A DNA stretch of 64,000 nucleotides from assembly GCA_037951165.1 (NCBI GenBank), contig JBBDHG010000030.1, positions 1,123,001 through 1,187,000 of the forward strand, read 5' to 3'. Made by a program: the position numbers and the translations under genes. Source of the stretch: Lophius americanus. Taxonomy: Eukaryota > Chordata > Actinopteri > Lophiiformes > Lophiidae. The notes below the pieces were generated by a model that worked only from the letters and a program-made list of their open reading frames with translations, had not been told where the DNA came from and made no database searches. This document shows positions 1 through 15,055 of the stretch, one piece after another (within the stretch, counting starts at the first letter, position 1; the number at the start of each line of letters is the position of its first letter).

Positions 1-3000
1 CATCTCCACTGTGACCACATCGTCACTACAGTAACCACATCATCTCCACAGTAACCGCATCATCACTGCAGTAACCACATCATCACTACAGTAACCACAT
101 CATCACTACAGTAACAACATCATCACTACAGTAACAACATCATCACTACAGTAACCACATCATCTCTACAGTAAACGTATCATCTCCACAATAACCATAT
201 CATCACTACAGTAACCACATCATCACTACCGTAACCACATAGTCACTACAGTAACAACATCATCACTACAGTAACCACATCATCTCTACAGTAACCACAT
301 CATCACTAGAGTAATCGCATCATCTCCACAGTAACCATATCATCACTAAAGTAACCACATCATCGCCACAGTAACCACATCATCACTACAGTAACCACAG
401 AATCACCACAGTAACCACATCATCGATAGAGTAACCAAATCATCTCCACAGTAACCACACCATCACTACAGTAACCACATCATTGCCATAGTAACCACAT
501 CATCACTACAGTAACCACATCATCTCCAGAGTAACTACATTATCACTACAGTAACCACATCATCTCCACTATAACCACATCATCACTAGATTAACCATAT
601 CATCTCCACAGTAACCACATCATCACTGCATTAACCATATCATCCCGATAGTAACCGCATCATCTCCACTGTAACCACATCATCACTACAGTAACCAAAT
701 CATCTCCACAGTAACCACATCATCACTAGATTAACCATATCATCTCCACAGTAACCACATTATCACTACAGTAACCACATCATCCCTACAGTAACCGCAT
801 CATCTCCACTGTAACCACATCATCACTACAGTAACCAAATCATCTCCACAGTAACCACATCATCCCTACAGTAACCGCATCATCTTCACTGTAACCACAT
901 CATCACTACAGTAACCACGTCATCGCCACAGTAACCACATAATCACTACAGTAACCACATCATCGACAGATTAACCAAATCATCTCCACTGTAACCACAT
1001 CATCACTACAGTAAACACATCATCACTAGAGTAACCACATCATCTCCACAGTAACCACTTCATTACTACAGTAACCACAACATCGATAGAGTAACCAAAT
1101 CATCTCCACAGTAAGTACACCATCACTACAGTAACCACATCATTGCCATAGTAACCACAGCATCACTACAGTAACCACATCATCTCCACTGTAACCACTT
1201 CATCACTACAGTAACCACATCATTTCAACAGTTACCACATCATCACTTAAGTAACCGCATCATCACTACAGTAACCCCATCATCTCCACTGTGACCACAT
1301 CATCACTGCATTAACCACATTATCACTAGAGTAACCACATCATCTCTACAGTAACCACATCATCGCCACATTAACCAAAACATCACTAGAATAACCACAT
1401 CATAGTCACATTAACCACATCATCGCCACAGTAACCACATCATCACAAGAATAACCACATCATAGTCACATTAACCACATCATCACTACAGTAACCACAT
1501 CATAACTACGGTAAACACATCATCACAAGAGTAACCACATCATCTCCACAGTAACCACTTAATTACTACAGTAACCACACCATCATTACAGTAACCACAT
1601 CATTGCCAAAGTAACCAAATCATCGCCACAGTAACCACGTCATAACTACAGTAACCACATCATCGACAGATTAACCAAATCATCTCCACAGTAACCACCT
1701 CATCACTACAGTAAACACATCATCACTACAGTAAACACATCATCACTAAAGTAACCCCATCATCACTACAGTAACCACATCATCTCCACAGTAACAACTT
1801 CATTACTACAGTAACCACAACATCGATAGAGTAACCAAATCATCTCCACAGTAAGCACACCATCACTACAGTAACCACATCATTGCCATAGTAACCACAT
1901 CATCACTACAGTAACCAAATCATCTCCACAGTAAGCACACCATCACTACAGTAACCACATCATTGCCATAGTAACCACATCATCACTACAGTAACCATAT
2001 CATCTCCACTGTAACCACTTCATCACTACAGTAACCACATCATCTCAACAGTTACCACATCATCACTTATGTAACCGCATCATCACTACAGTAACCCCAT
2101 CATCGCCACAGTAACCACATCATCACTACATTAACCACATCATCAATACAGTAACCACATCATCACTACATTAACCACATCATCAATAGAGTAAGCACAT
2201 CATCTCCACTGTGACCACATCATCACTACAGTAACCACATCATCTCCACAGTAACCGCATCATCACTGCAGTAACCACATCATCACTACAGTAACCACAT
2301 CATCACTACAGTAACCACATCATCTCTACAGTAACCACATCATCTCCACAGTAACCACATCATCTCCACAATAACCACATCATCACTACAGTAACCACAT
2401 CTTCACTACAGTAACCACATCATCGCCACATTAACCACAACATCACTACAGTAACCACATCATTGCCAAAGTAACCTCATCATCACTACATTAACCACAT
2501 CATCACTACAGTAACCACATGATCTCCACTGTAACCACATCATCACTACAGTAACCACATCATCACTACAATAACCACATCATCTCCACAGTAACCACAT
2601 CATCACTACATTAACCACATCATCACTACAGTAACCACATCAACGCCACAGTGACCAAATCATCACTACATAAACCATATCATCAATACAATAACCACAT
2701 CATCTCCACAGTAACCACATCATCACCCCAATAACCACATCATCACAAGAATAACCACATCATAGTCACATTAACCATATCATCACTACAGTAACCACAT
2801 CATAACTACAGTAAACACATCATCACTGGAGTAACCACATCATCACTACAGTAACCACATCATCTCCACAGTAACCACTTAATTACTACAGTAACCACAC
2901 CATCCCCACAGTAACCACATCAACGACAGATTAACCAAATCATCTCAACAGTAACCACACCATCACTACAGTAACCACATCATTGCCATAGTAACCAAAT

Positions 3001-6000
3001 CATCACTACAGTAAACACATCATCACTACATTAAACAAATCATCACTAGAGTAACCACACCATCACTACAGTAACCACATCATTACTACAGTAACCACAT
3101 AATAACTAGAATAACCACATCATACTCACAGTAACCACATCATCACTATAGTAACCACATCATTGCCACAGTAACCACATTATCAATTCAGTAACCACAT
3201 CATCACTACAGTAACCACATCATTGCCACAGTAACCACATCATCACTGCATTAACCATATCATCTTGATAGTAACCACACCATCACTACAGTAACCACAT
3301 TATTACTAGAGTAACCACATCATCTCTACAGTAACCGCATCATCTCTACAGTAACCGCATCATGTCCACTGTAACCACATCATCACTACAGTAACCACAT
3401 CATTGCCAGAGTAACCAATTCATCACTACAGTAACCACATCATCTCAACAGTTACCACATCATCACTTAAGTAACCACATCATCACTACAGTAACCACAT
3501 CATCACTACAGTAACCCCATCATCGCCACAGTAAGCACACCATCACTACAGTAACCACATCATTGCCATAGTAACCACATCATCACTACAGTAACCATAT
3601 CATCTCCACTGTAACCACTTCATCACTACAGTAACCACATCATCTCAACAGTTACCACATCATCACTTATGTAACCACTTCAACACTACAGTAACCACAA
3701 TATCGATAGAGTAACCAAATCATCTCCACAGTAAGCACAACATCACTACAGTAACCACATCATTGCCATAGTAACCACATCATCACTACAGTAACCATAT
3801 CATCTCCACTGTAACCACTTCATCACTACAGTAACCACATCATCTCAACAGTAACCACATCATCACTTATGTAACCGCATCATCACTACAGTAACCCCAT
3901 CATCGCCACAGTAACCACATCATCACTACATTAACCACATCATCAATACAGTAACCACATCATCACTACATTAACCACATCGTCACTACAGTAACCACAT
4001 CATCTCCACAGTAACCGCATCATCACTGCAGTAACCACATCATCACTACAGTAACCACATCATCACTACAGTAACCACATCATCTCTACAGTAACCACAT
4101 CATCTCCACAATAACCACATCATCACTACAGTAACCACATCTTCACTACAGTAACCACATCATCGCCACATTAACCACAACATCACTAGAATAACCACAT
4201 CATAGTCACATTAACCACATCATCACTACATTAACCACATCATCACTACAGTAATCACATCATCTCCACAGTAACCACTTAATTACTACAGTAACCACAC
4301 CATCCCCACAGTAACCACGTCATAACTACAGTAACCCCATCAACGACAGATTAACCAAATCATCTCAACAGTAACCACACCATCACTACAGTAACCACAT
4401 CATTGCCATAGTAACCAAATCATCACTACAGTAAACACATCATCACTACATTAAACAAATCATCACTAGAGTAACCACACCATCACTACAGTAACCACAT
4501 CATTACTACAGTAACCACATCATCACTAGAATAACCACATCATACTCACAGTAACCACATCATCACTATAGTAACCACATCATTGCCACAGTAACCACAT
4601 TATCAATTCAGTAACCACACCATCACTACAGTAACCACATCATTGCCACAGTAACCACATCATCACTGCATTAACCATATCTTCTTGATAGTAACCACAC
4701 CATCACTACAGTAACCACATTATTACTAGAGTAACCACATCATCTCTACAGTAACCGCATCATCTCTACAGTAACCACATCATCACTACAGTAACCACAT
4801 CATTGCCATAGTAAACACATCATCACTACAGTAACCACATCATCTCCACTGTAACCAATTCATCACTACAGTAACCACATCATCTCCACAGTAACCACAT
4901 CATCACTGCATTAACCATATCATCTTGATAGTAACCACACCATCACTACAGTAACCACATTATTACTACAGTAACCACATCATCTCCACAGTAACCACTT
5001 AATTACTACAGTAACCACACCATCCCCACAGTAACCACGTCATAACTACAGTAACCCCATCAACGACAGATTAACCAAATCATCTCAACAGTAACCACAC
5101 CATCACTACAGTAACCACATCATTGCCATAGTAACCAAATCATCACTACAGTAAACACATCATCACTACATTAAACAAATCATCACTAGAGTAACCACAC
5201 CATCACTAGAATAACCACATCATACTCACAGTAACAACATCATCACTATAGTAACCACATCATTGCCACAGTAACCACATTATCAATTCAGTAACCACAC
5301 CATCACTACAGTAACCACATCATTGCCACAGTAACCACATCATCACTGCATTAACCATATCTTCTTGATAGTAACCACACCATCACTACAGTAACCACAT
5401 TATTACTAGAGTAACCACATCATCTCTACAGTAACCGCATCATCTCCACTGTAACCAATTCATCACTACAGTAACCACATCATCTCCACAGTAACCACAC
5501 CATCACTACAGTAACCACGTCATCGCCACAGTAACCACTTAATTACTACAGTAACCACACAATCTCCACAGTAACCACACCATCACTACAGTAACCACAT
5601 CATTGCCATAGTAACCACATCATCACTACAGTAACCACATCATCTCCACTGTAACCACATCATCACTACAGTAACCACATCATCGCCACATTAACCACAT
5701 CATCATTACAGTAACCACATCATCGAGAGATTAACCAAATCTTCTCCACAGTAATTATACCATCACTACAGTAACCACATCATCTCAACAGTTACCACAT
5801 CATCACTTAAGTAACCGCATCATCTCCACTGTAACCAATTCATCACTACAGTAACCACATCATCACTACATTAACCACATCATCAGTACAGTAAACACAT
5901 CATCACTACAGTAAACACATCATCACTACAGTAAACACATCATCACTACAGTAAACACATCATCACTACAGTAACCACATCATCGCCACAGTAACCACAT

Positions 6001-9000
6001 CATCACTACAGTAACCACATCATCTCCAGAGTAAGTACATTATCACTACAGTAACCACACCATCTCCACTATAACCACATCATCACTACAGTAAACACAT
6101 CATCACTACAGTAAACACATCATCACTAGAGTAAACCACACCATCACTACAGTAACCACATCATCTCCACAGTAACCACTTAATTACTACAGTAACCACA
6201 CCATCTCTACAGTAACCACATCATCTCCACAGTAACCACTTAATTACTACAGTAACCACATCATCACTAGAGTAACCATAAAATCACTACATTAACCACA
6301 TCATCACTACTTTAACCACATCATCAATACTGTAAGCACATCGTCTCCACAGCAACCGCATCATCACTACAGTAACCACATCATCACTACAGTAACCACA
6401 TCATCACTGCAGTAACAACATCATCACTACAGTAACCCGATTATCACTACATTAACCACATTATCATTACAGTAACCATATCATCTCCACCGTAACCTCA
6501 TCTTCACCCCAGTAACCACATCATCACTACAGTAACCACATCAACGCCACAGTGACCAAATCATCACTACATAAACCATATCATCAATACAATAACCACA
6601 TCATCACCCAAGTAACCACATCATCACTACAGTGACCACATCATCTCCATTGTAACCGCATCATCACTACAGTAACCACATCATCACTACATTAACCACA
6701 TCATCAATACAGTAACCACATCATCACTACAGTAACCACATCATCGCCACAGTAACCACTTAACTACTGCAGTAACCACACCATCACTACAGTAGCCCCA
6801 TCATCGCCACAGTAACCACATCATCACTACATTAACCACATCATCAATACAGTAACCACATCATCACTACAGTAACCACATCATCTCCACAGTAACCACT
6901 TAATTACTACAGTAACCACATCATCACTAGAGTAACCATATCCTCACTACATTAACCACATCATCACTACATTAACCACATCATCAATACTGTAAGCACA
7001 TCGTCTCCACAGCAACCGCATCATCACTACAGTAACCACATCATCACTACAGTAACCACATCATCACTACAGTAACCACATCATGACTACAGTAACCAAA
7101 TCATCTTCAAAGTAACCGTATCATCACTACAGTAACCACATCATCACTACAGTAACCCCATCATCACTACAGTAACCATATCATCACCACAGTAGCCACA
7201 TCATAACTACAGTAACCACATCATCACTCCAGTAACCACATCATCACTGCAGTAACCACTTCATCATCCCAGTAACCACATCATCACTACAATAACCACA
7301 TCATCTCCACAGTAACCACATCATCACTACAATAACCACATCAACTCCACAGTAACCCCATCATAGCTACAGTAACCACATCATCAATACAGTAACCATA
7401 TCACCTCCACAGTAACCACATCATCACCCTAGTAGCCACATCATCACTTCAGTAACCACATCATCACCACAGTAACCACAACATCACTACAGTAACCAAA
7501 TCCTCACTACAGTAACCACATCATCTCCACAGTAACCATATCATGACTACAGTAACCACATCATCTCCACAGTAACCACATCATCACCACAGTAGCCCCA
7601 TAATCACTACAGTAACCACATCATCACTTAATTAACCACATTATCATTACAGTAACCATATCATCTCCACCGTAACCTCATCTTCACCCCAGTAACCACA
7701 TCATCACTACAGTAACCACATCAACGCCACAGTGACCAAATCATCACTACATAAACCATATCATCAATACAATAACCACATCATCACCCCAGTAACCACA
7801 TCATCACTACAGTGACCACATCATCTCTACAGTAACCACATGATCTCCACAGTAACCGCATCATCACTACAGTAACCACATCATCACTACAGTAACCACA
7901 TTATGACTACAGTAACCCCATCATCACTACAGTAACCACATTATGACCACAGTAACCACATCATCACTACAGTAACCTCATCATCACTACAGTAACCACA
8001 TCATCACTACAGTCAAAACATCATCACTACAGTAACCAAATCATCTCCAAATTAAACAACATCTTCACTACAGTAAGCACATCATTACTAGGCTAAACTC
8101 ATCATCTCAACAGTAACCACATCATCACTACAGTAACAACATCATCTCCAGTGTAACCACAACATCACTACAGTAACCACCTCATCACCCCAGTAACCAC
8201 ATTATCACTACAGTAACCACATCATCTCCACAGTAACTACATTATCACTACAGTAACCACATCATCACTACAGTAACAACATCATCACTACAGTAACAAC
8301 ATCATCACTACAGTAACCCGATCATCACTACAGTAACCATATCATCACCACAGTAACCCCATCATCGCCACAGTAACCACATCATCACTACATTAACTAC
8401 ATCATCACTACATTAACTACATCATCAATACAGTAAGCACATCATTCCCACAGTAGCCACATCATAACTACAGTAACCACATCATCACCCCAGTAACCAC
8501 ATCATCACTGCAGTAACCACTTCATCATCCCAGTAACCACATCATCACTACAATAACCACATCATCTCCACAGTAAACACATCATCACTACAATAACCAC
8601 ATCAACTCCACAGTAACCACATCATCACCCTAGTAGCCACATCATCACTGCAGTAACCACATCATCACCACAGTAACCACAACATCACTACAGTAACCAT
8701 ATCATGACTACAGTAACCACATCATCTCCACAGTAACCACATCATCACCACAGTAGCCCCATAATCACTACAGTAACCACTTCATCACTACATTAACCAC
8801 ATTATCATTACAGTAACCATATCATCTCCACCGTAACAACATCATCTCCAGAGTAACCACATCATGACTACAGTAACCACATCATCTCTACTGTAACCAC
8901 ATCATCACCACAGTAGCCCCATAATCACTACAGTAACCACATCATCACCACAGTAACCACAACATCACTACAGTAACCATATCATCTCCACCGTAACCTC

Positions 9001-12000
9001 ATCTTCACCCCAGTAACCACATCATCACTACAGTAACATCATCACTACAGTATCCCGATCATCACTACAGTAACCACATCATCACTGCAGTAACCACTTC
9101 ATCACCCCAGTAACCACATCATCACTACAGTAATCACATCATCTCCACAGTAACCGCATCATCACTACAGTAACCACATCATCAATACAGTAAGCACATC
9201 ATCTCCAGAGTAAGTACATTATCACTACAGTAAACACATCATCACTACAGTAAACACATCATCACTACAGTAAACACATCATCACTACAGTAACCACACC
9301 ATCACTACAGTAACCACATCATCTCCACAGTAACCACTTAATTACTACAGTAACCACATCATCACTAGAGTAACCATATCATCACTTCATTAACCACATC
9401 ATCAATACATTAACCACATCATCAATACTGTAAGCACATCGTCTCCACAGCAACCGCATCATCACTACAGTAACAACATCATCACTACAGTAACCCGATC
9501 ATCACTACAGTAACCATATCATCACCACAGTAGCCACATCATAACTACAGTAACCACATCATCACCCCAGTAACCACATCATCACTGCAGTAACCACTTC
9601 ATCATCCCAGTAACCACATCATCACTATAGTAACCACTTAATTACTACAGTAACCACACCATCACTACAGTAACCACATCATCTCCACAGTAACCACTTA
9701 ATTACTACAGTAACCACATCATCACTAGAGTAACCATAAAATCACTACATTAACCACATCATCACTACATTAACCACATCATCAATACTGTAAGCACATC
9801 GTCTCCACAGCAACCGCATCATCACTACAGTAACCACATCATCACTACAGTAACCACATCATCACTACAGTAACCACATCATCACTACAGTAACAACATC
9901 ATCACTACAGTAACCCGATCATCACTACAGTAACCACATCATCACTGCAGTAACCTCTTCATCATCCCAGTAACCACATCATCACTACAATAACCACATC
10001 ATCACTCCAGTAACCACATCATCACTGCAGTAACCACTTCATCATCCCAGTAACCACATCATCACTACAATAACCACATCATCTCCACAGTAACCACATC
10101 ATCACTACAATAACCACATCAACTCCACAGTAACCCCATCATAGCTACAGTAACCACATCATCAATACAGTAACCACATCATCTCCACAGTAGCCCCATA
10201 ATCACTACAGTAACCACATCATCACTACATTAACCACATTATCATTACAGTAACCATATCATCTCCACCGTAACCTCATCTTCACCCCAGTAACCACATC
10301 ATCACTACAGTAACCACATCAACGCCACAGTGACCAAATCATCACTACATAAACCATATCATCAATACAATAACCACATCATCACCCCAATAACCACATC
10401 ATCACTACAGTGACCACATCATCTCCATTGTAACCGCATCATCACTACAGTAACCACATCATCTCTACAGTAACCACATGATCTCCACAGTAACCGCATC
10501 ATCACTACAGTAACCACATCATCACTACAGTAACCACATCATCACTACAGTAACAACATCATCACCCCAGTAACCACATCATCACTGCAGTAACCACTTC
10601 ATCATCCCAGTAACCACATCATCACTACAGTAACCACATCATCTCCACAGTAACCACTTAATTACTACAGTAACTACATCATCACTAGAGTAACCATATC
10701 CTCACTACATTAACCACATCATCACTACATTAACCACATCATCAATACTGTAAGCACATCGTCTCCACAGTAACCGTATCATCACTACAGTAACCACATC
10801 ATCACTACAGTAACCCCATCACTACAGTAACCACATCATCACTACAGTAACCACATCATGACTACAGTAACCAAATCATCTCCACAGTAACCGTATCATC
10901 ACCACAGTAGCCACATCATAACTACAGTAACCACATCATCACTCCAGTAACCACATCATCACTGCAGTAACCACTTCATCATCCCAGTAACCACATCATC
11001 ACTACAATAACCACATCATCTCCACAGTAACCACATCATCACTACAATAACCACATCAACTCCACAGTAACCCCATCATAGCTACAGTAACCACATCATC
11101 AATACAGTAACCATATCACCTCCACAGTAACCACATCATCACTCCAGTAACCACATCATCACTGCAGTAACCACATCATCACCACAGTAACCACATCATC
11201 ACTCCAGTAACCACATCATCACTGCAGTAACCACATCATCACCACAGTAACCACAACATCACTACAGTAACCAAATCCTCACTACAGTAACCACATCATC
11301 TCCACAGTAACCATATCATGACTACAGTAACCACATCATCTCCACAGTAACCACATCATCACCACAGTAGCCCCATAATCACTACAGTAACCACATCATC
11401 ACTACATTAACCACATTATCATTATAGTAACCATATCATCTCCACCGTAACCTCATCTTCACCCCAGTAACCACATCATCACTACAGTAACCACATCAAC
11501 GCCACAGTGACCAAATCATCACTACATAAACCATATCATCAATACAATAACCACATCATCACCCCAGTAACCACATCATCACTACAGTGACCACATCATC
11601 TCTACAGTAACCACATTATGACTACAGTAACCCCATCATCGCCACAGTAACCACATCATCACTACAGTAACCACATCATCACTACAGTAACCACATTATG
11701 ACTACAGTAACCCCATCATCGCCACAGTAACCACATCATCACTACAGTAACCACATTATGACTACAGTAACCCCATCATCGCCACAGTAACCACATCATC
11801 ACTACAGTAACCTCATCATCACTACAGTAACCACATTATGACTACAGTAACCACATTATGACTACAGTAACCCCATCATCGCCACAGTAACCACATCATC
11901 ACTACAGTAACCACATCATCACTACAGTAACAACATCATCTCCAGTGTAACCACAACATCACTACAGTAACCACCTCATCACCCCAGTAACCACATTATC

Positions 12001-14396
12001 ACTACAGTAACCACATCATCTCCACAGTAACTACATTATCACTACAGTAACCACATCATCACTACAGTAACCACATCATCACTACAGTAACAACATCATC
12101 ACTACAGTAACCCGATCATCACTACAGTAACCATATCATCACTACATTAACTACATCATCACTACATTAACTACATCATCAATACAGTAAGCACATCATT
12201 CCCACAGTAGCCACATCATAACTACAATAACCACATCAACTCCACAGTAACCACATCATCACCCTAGTAGCCACATCGTCACTGCAGTAACCACATCATC
12301 ACTACAGTCAAAACATCATCACTACAGTAACCACATCATCACTACAGTAACCACATCATCACTACAGTCAAAACATCATCACTACAGTAACCACATCATC
12401 TCCAAATTAAACAACATCTTCACTACAGTAAGCACATCATTACTAGGCTAAACTCATCATCTCAACAGTAACCACATCATCACTACAGTAACAACATCAT
12501 CTCCAGTGTAACCACAACATCACTACAGTAACCACCTCATCACCCCAGTAACCACATTATCACTACAGTAACCACATCATCACTACAGTAACCACATCAT
12601 CACTACAGTAACAACATCATCACTACAGTAACCCGATCATCACTACAGTAACCATATCATCACCACAGTAACCCCATCATCGCCACAGTAACCACATCAT
12701 CACTACATTAACTACATCATCACTACATTAACTACATCATCAATACAGTAAGCACATCATTCCCACAGTAGCCACATCATAACTACAGTAACCACATCAT
12801 CAACCCAGTAACCACATCATCACTGCAGTAACCACTTCATCATCCCAGTAACCACATCATCACTACAATAACCACATCATCTCCACAGTAACCACATCAT
12901 CACTACAGTAACCACATCATCACTACAATAACCACATCATCTCCACAGTAACCACATCATCACTACATTAACCACATCATCACTACAGTAACCACATCAA
13001 CGCCACAGTGACCAAATCATCACTACATAAACCATATCATCAATACAATAACCACATCATCTCCACAGTAACCACATCATCACCCCAATAACCACATCAT
13101 CACTACAGTGACCACATCATCTCCATTGTAACCGCATCATCACTACAGTAACCACATCATCTCTACAGTAACCACATGATCTCCACAGTAACCGCATCAT
13201 CACTACAGTAACCACATCATCACTACAGTAACCACATTATGACTACAGTAACCCCATCATCGCCACAGTAACCACATCATCACTACAGTAACCTCATCAT
13301 CACTACAGTAACCACATCATCTCCAAATTAAACAACATCTTCACTACAGTAAGCACATCATTACTAGGCTAAACTCATCATCTCAACAGTAACCACATCA
13401 TCACTACAGTAACCACCTCATCACCCCAGTAACCACATTATCACTACAATAACAACATCATCACTACAGTAACCCGGTCATCACTACAGTAACCATATCA
13501 TCACCACAGTAACCCCATCATCGCCACAGTAACCACATCATCACTACATTAACTACATCATCACTACGTTAACTACATCATCAATACAGTAACCACATCA
13601 TCACTACATTAACTACATCATCACTACGTTAACTACATCATCACTGCAGTAACCACTTCATCATCCCAGTAACCACATCATCACTGCAGTAACCACTTCA
13701 TCATCCCAGTAACCACATCATCACTACAATAACCACATCATCTCCACAGTAACCACATCATCACTACATTAACCACATCATCAATACAGTAACCACATCA
13801 TCACCCTAGTAGCCACATCATCACTGCAGTAACCACATCATCACCACAGTAACCACATCATCTCCACAGTAACCACATCATCACTACAGTAACCACATCA
13901 ACGCCACAGTGACCAAATCATCACTACATAAACCATATCATCAATACAATAACCACATCATCTCCACAATAACCACATCATCACTACAGTAACCACATCA
14001 TCTCCACTGTAACCACATCATCACTACAGTAACCACATCGTCTCCACAGTAACCGCATCATCACTACAGTAACCACATCATCACTACAGTAACCACATTA
14101 TGACTACAGTAACCCCATCATCGCCACAGTAACCACATCATCACTACAGTAACCTCATCATCACTACAGTAACCACATCATCACTACAGTCAAAACATCA
14201 TCACTACAGTAAGCACATCATTACTAGGCTAAACTCATCATCTCAACAGTAACCACATCATCACTACAGTAACAACATCATCTCCAGTGTAACCACAACA
14301 TCACTACAGTAACCACCTCATCACCCCAGTAACCACATTATGACTACAGTAACCACATCATCTCCACAGTAACCACATCATCACTACAGTAACCAT
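1..14396. repeat. Giant 20-bp minisatellite array (about 720 units)
   Basis: The stretch is made almost only of 20-bp units near the consensus CATCACTACAGTAACCACAT. Frequent variants begin CATCTCCACA, CATCGCCACA or CATTGCCATA, or end AACCGCAT. The array runs in from the left window edge, so its true length is unknown. Units stay in a strict 20-bp register up to about 6130; small indels then shift the register (near 6133, 8049, 9030, 10810, 12410, 13325). Each unit carries TAA on the + strand and TAG/TGA on the - strand. Because 20 is not a multiple of 3, every frame closes quickly and the array cannot encode protein. It lies upstream of the first visible ankfn1 exon, so I infer that it is intronic. 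Confidence 0.97.
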
Positions 14397-14545
14397 TTTC
14401 ATTTCCATGGTAATGACACTAACACCATAGTGACCACGGTAGAACCATGGCTACCACATCCATTCCCACGGTAACCACACCATCACTACAATAACCCTTT
14501 CATTATTATGCACTTCATCGTCTTGGTAACCACATCATAACCACG
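14397..14545. repeat. Degenerate edge of the 20-bp array
   Basis: The 20-bp register breaks down here into irregular pieces such as CCATGGTAA, CCACGGTA and GGTAACCACA before unique sequence starts. This is what decayed terminal units of a tandem array look like. The CCATGGTAAC-like words may show the older form of the unit. Confidence 0.7.
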
Positions 14546-14694
14546 GGTTGCTGGACAGAGTTAAAAAAAAATCTTTAATTTTTGGATCTCTCAGTTGAGA
14601 AGTCGGAGACTGACAATCCTCGCAAAAATCCAGAGACTGGCATAGAATGTTAACGACAACAAACCTGAACACTTGGGGGCCCATTTGGTTCAAG

Positions 14695-15055
14695 CTGGTG
14701 CATGACTAAACTGGGTAATGTGACTCAAGTCACTAATCTGGATCGTGTCACAGAACTGGATCGTGTAACTGTACTGGAATTTGATGTCATTGCATCGTGT
14801 GACTCAACTGGAATATTTTACTGAACTGGAATATGTGACTTAATTGGATCATGTGACTTAACTGAATTGTGTGACTAAACCAGATTGCGTGACTAAACTG
14901 GATCATGTTATTCAACTGGATCATGTGGTTAAATTGGATTCATGTGACTAAACTGGATTATGTGATTAAACTAGATCATTTGACTAAACTGGAGGCTGTA
15001 ACTAAACTGGATCATGTGATTAAACTGGATGCTCTGACTAAACTGGAGACTAAAC
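14695..15055. repeat. Second minisatellite, about 18-22-bp unit
   Basis: About 17 diverged copies of a unit near CTGGATCATGTGACTAAA follow one another with variable spacing. The sequence is unrelated to the giant array about 300 bp to the left. It is non-coding and probably lies in the same ankfn1 intron. Confidence 0.8.

Noticed and set aside
1..14396. CRISPR array or centromeric satellite
   Set aside because: There are no unique spacers between repeats, so CRISPR is excluded. A centromere is unlikely because ankfn1 exons adjoin, though only mapping could fully exclude it.
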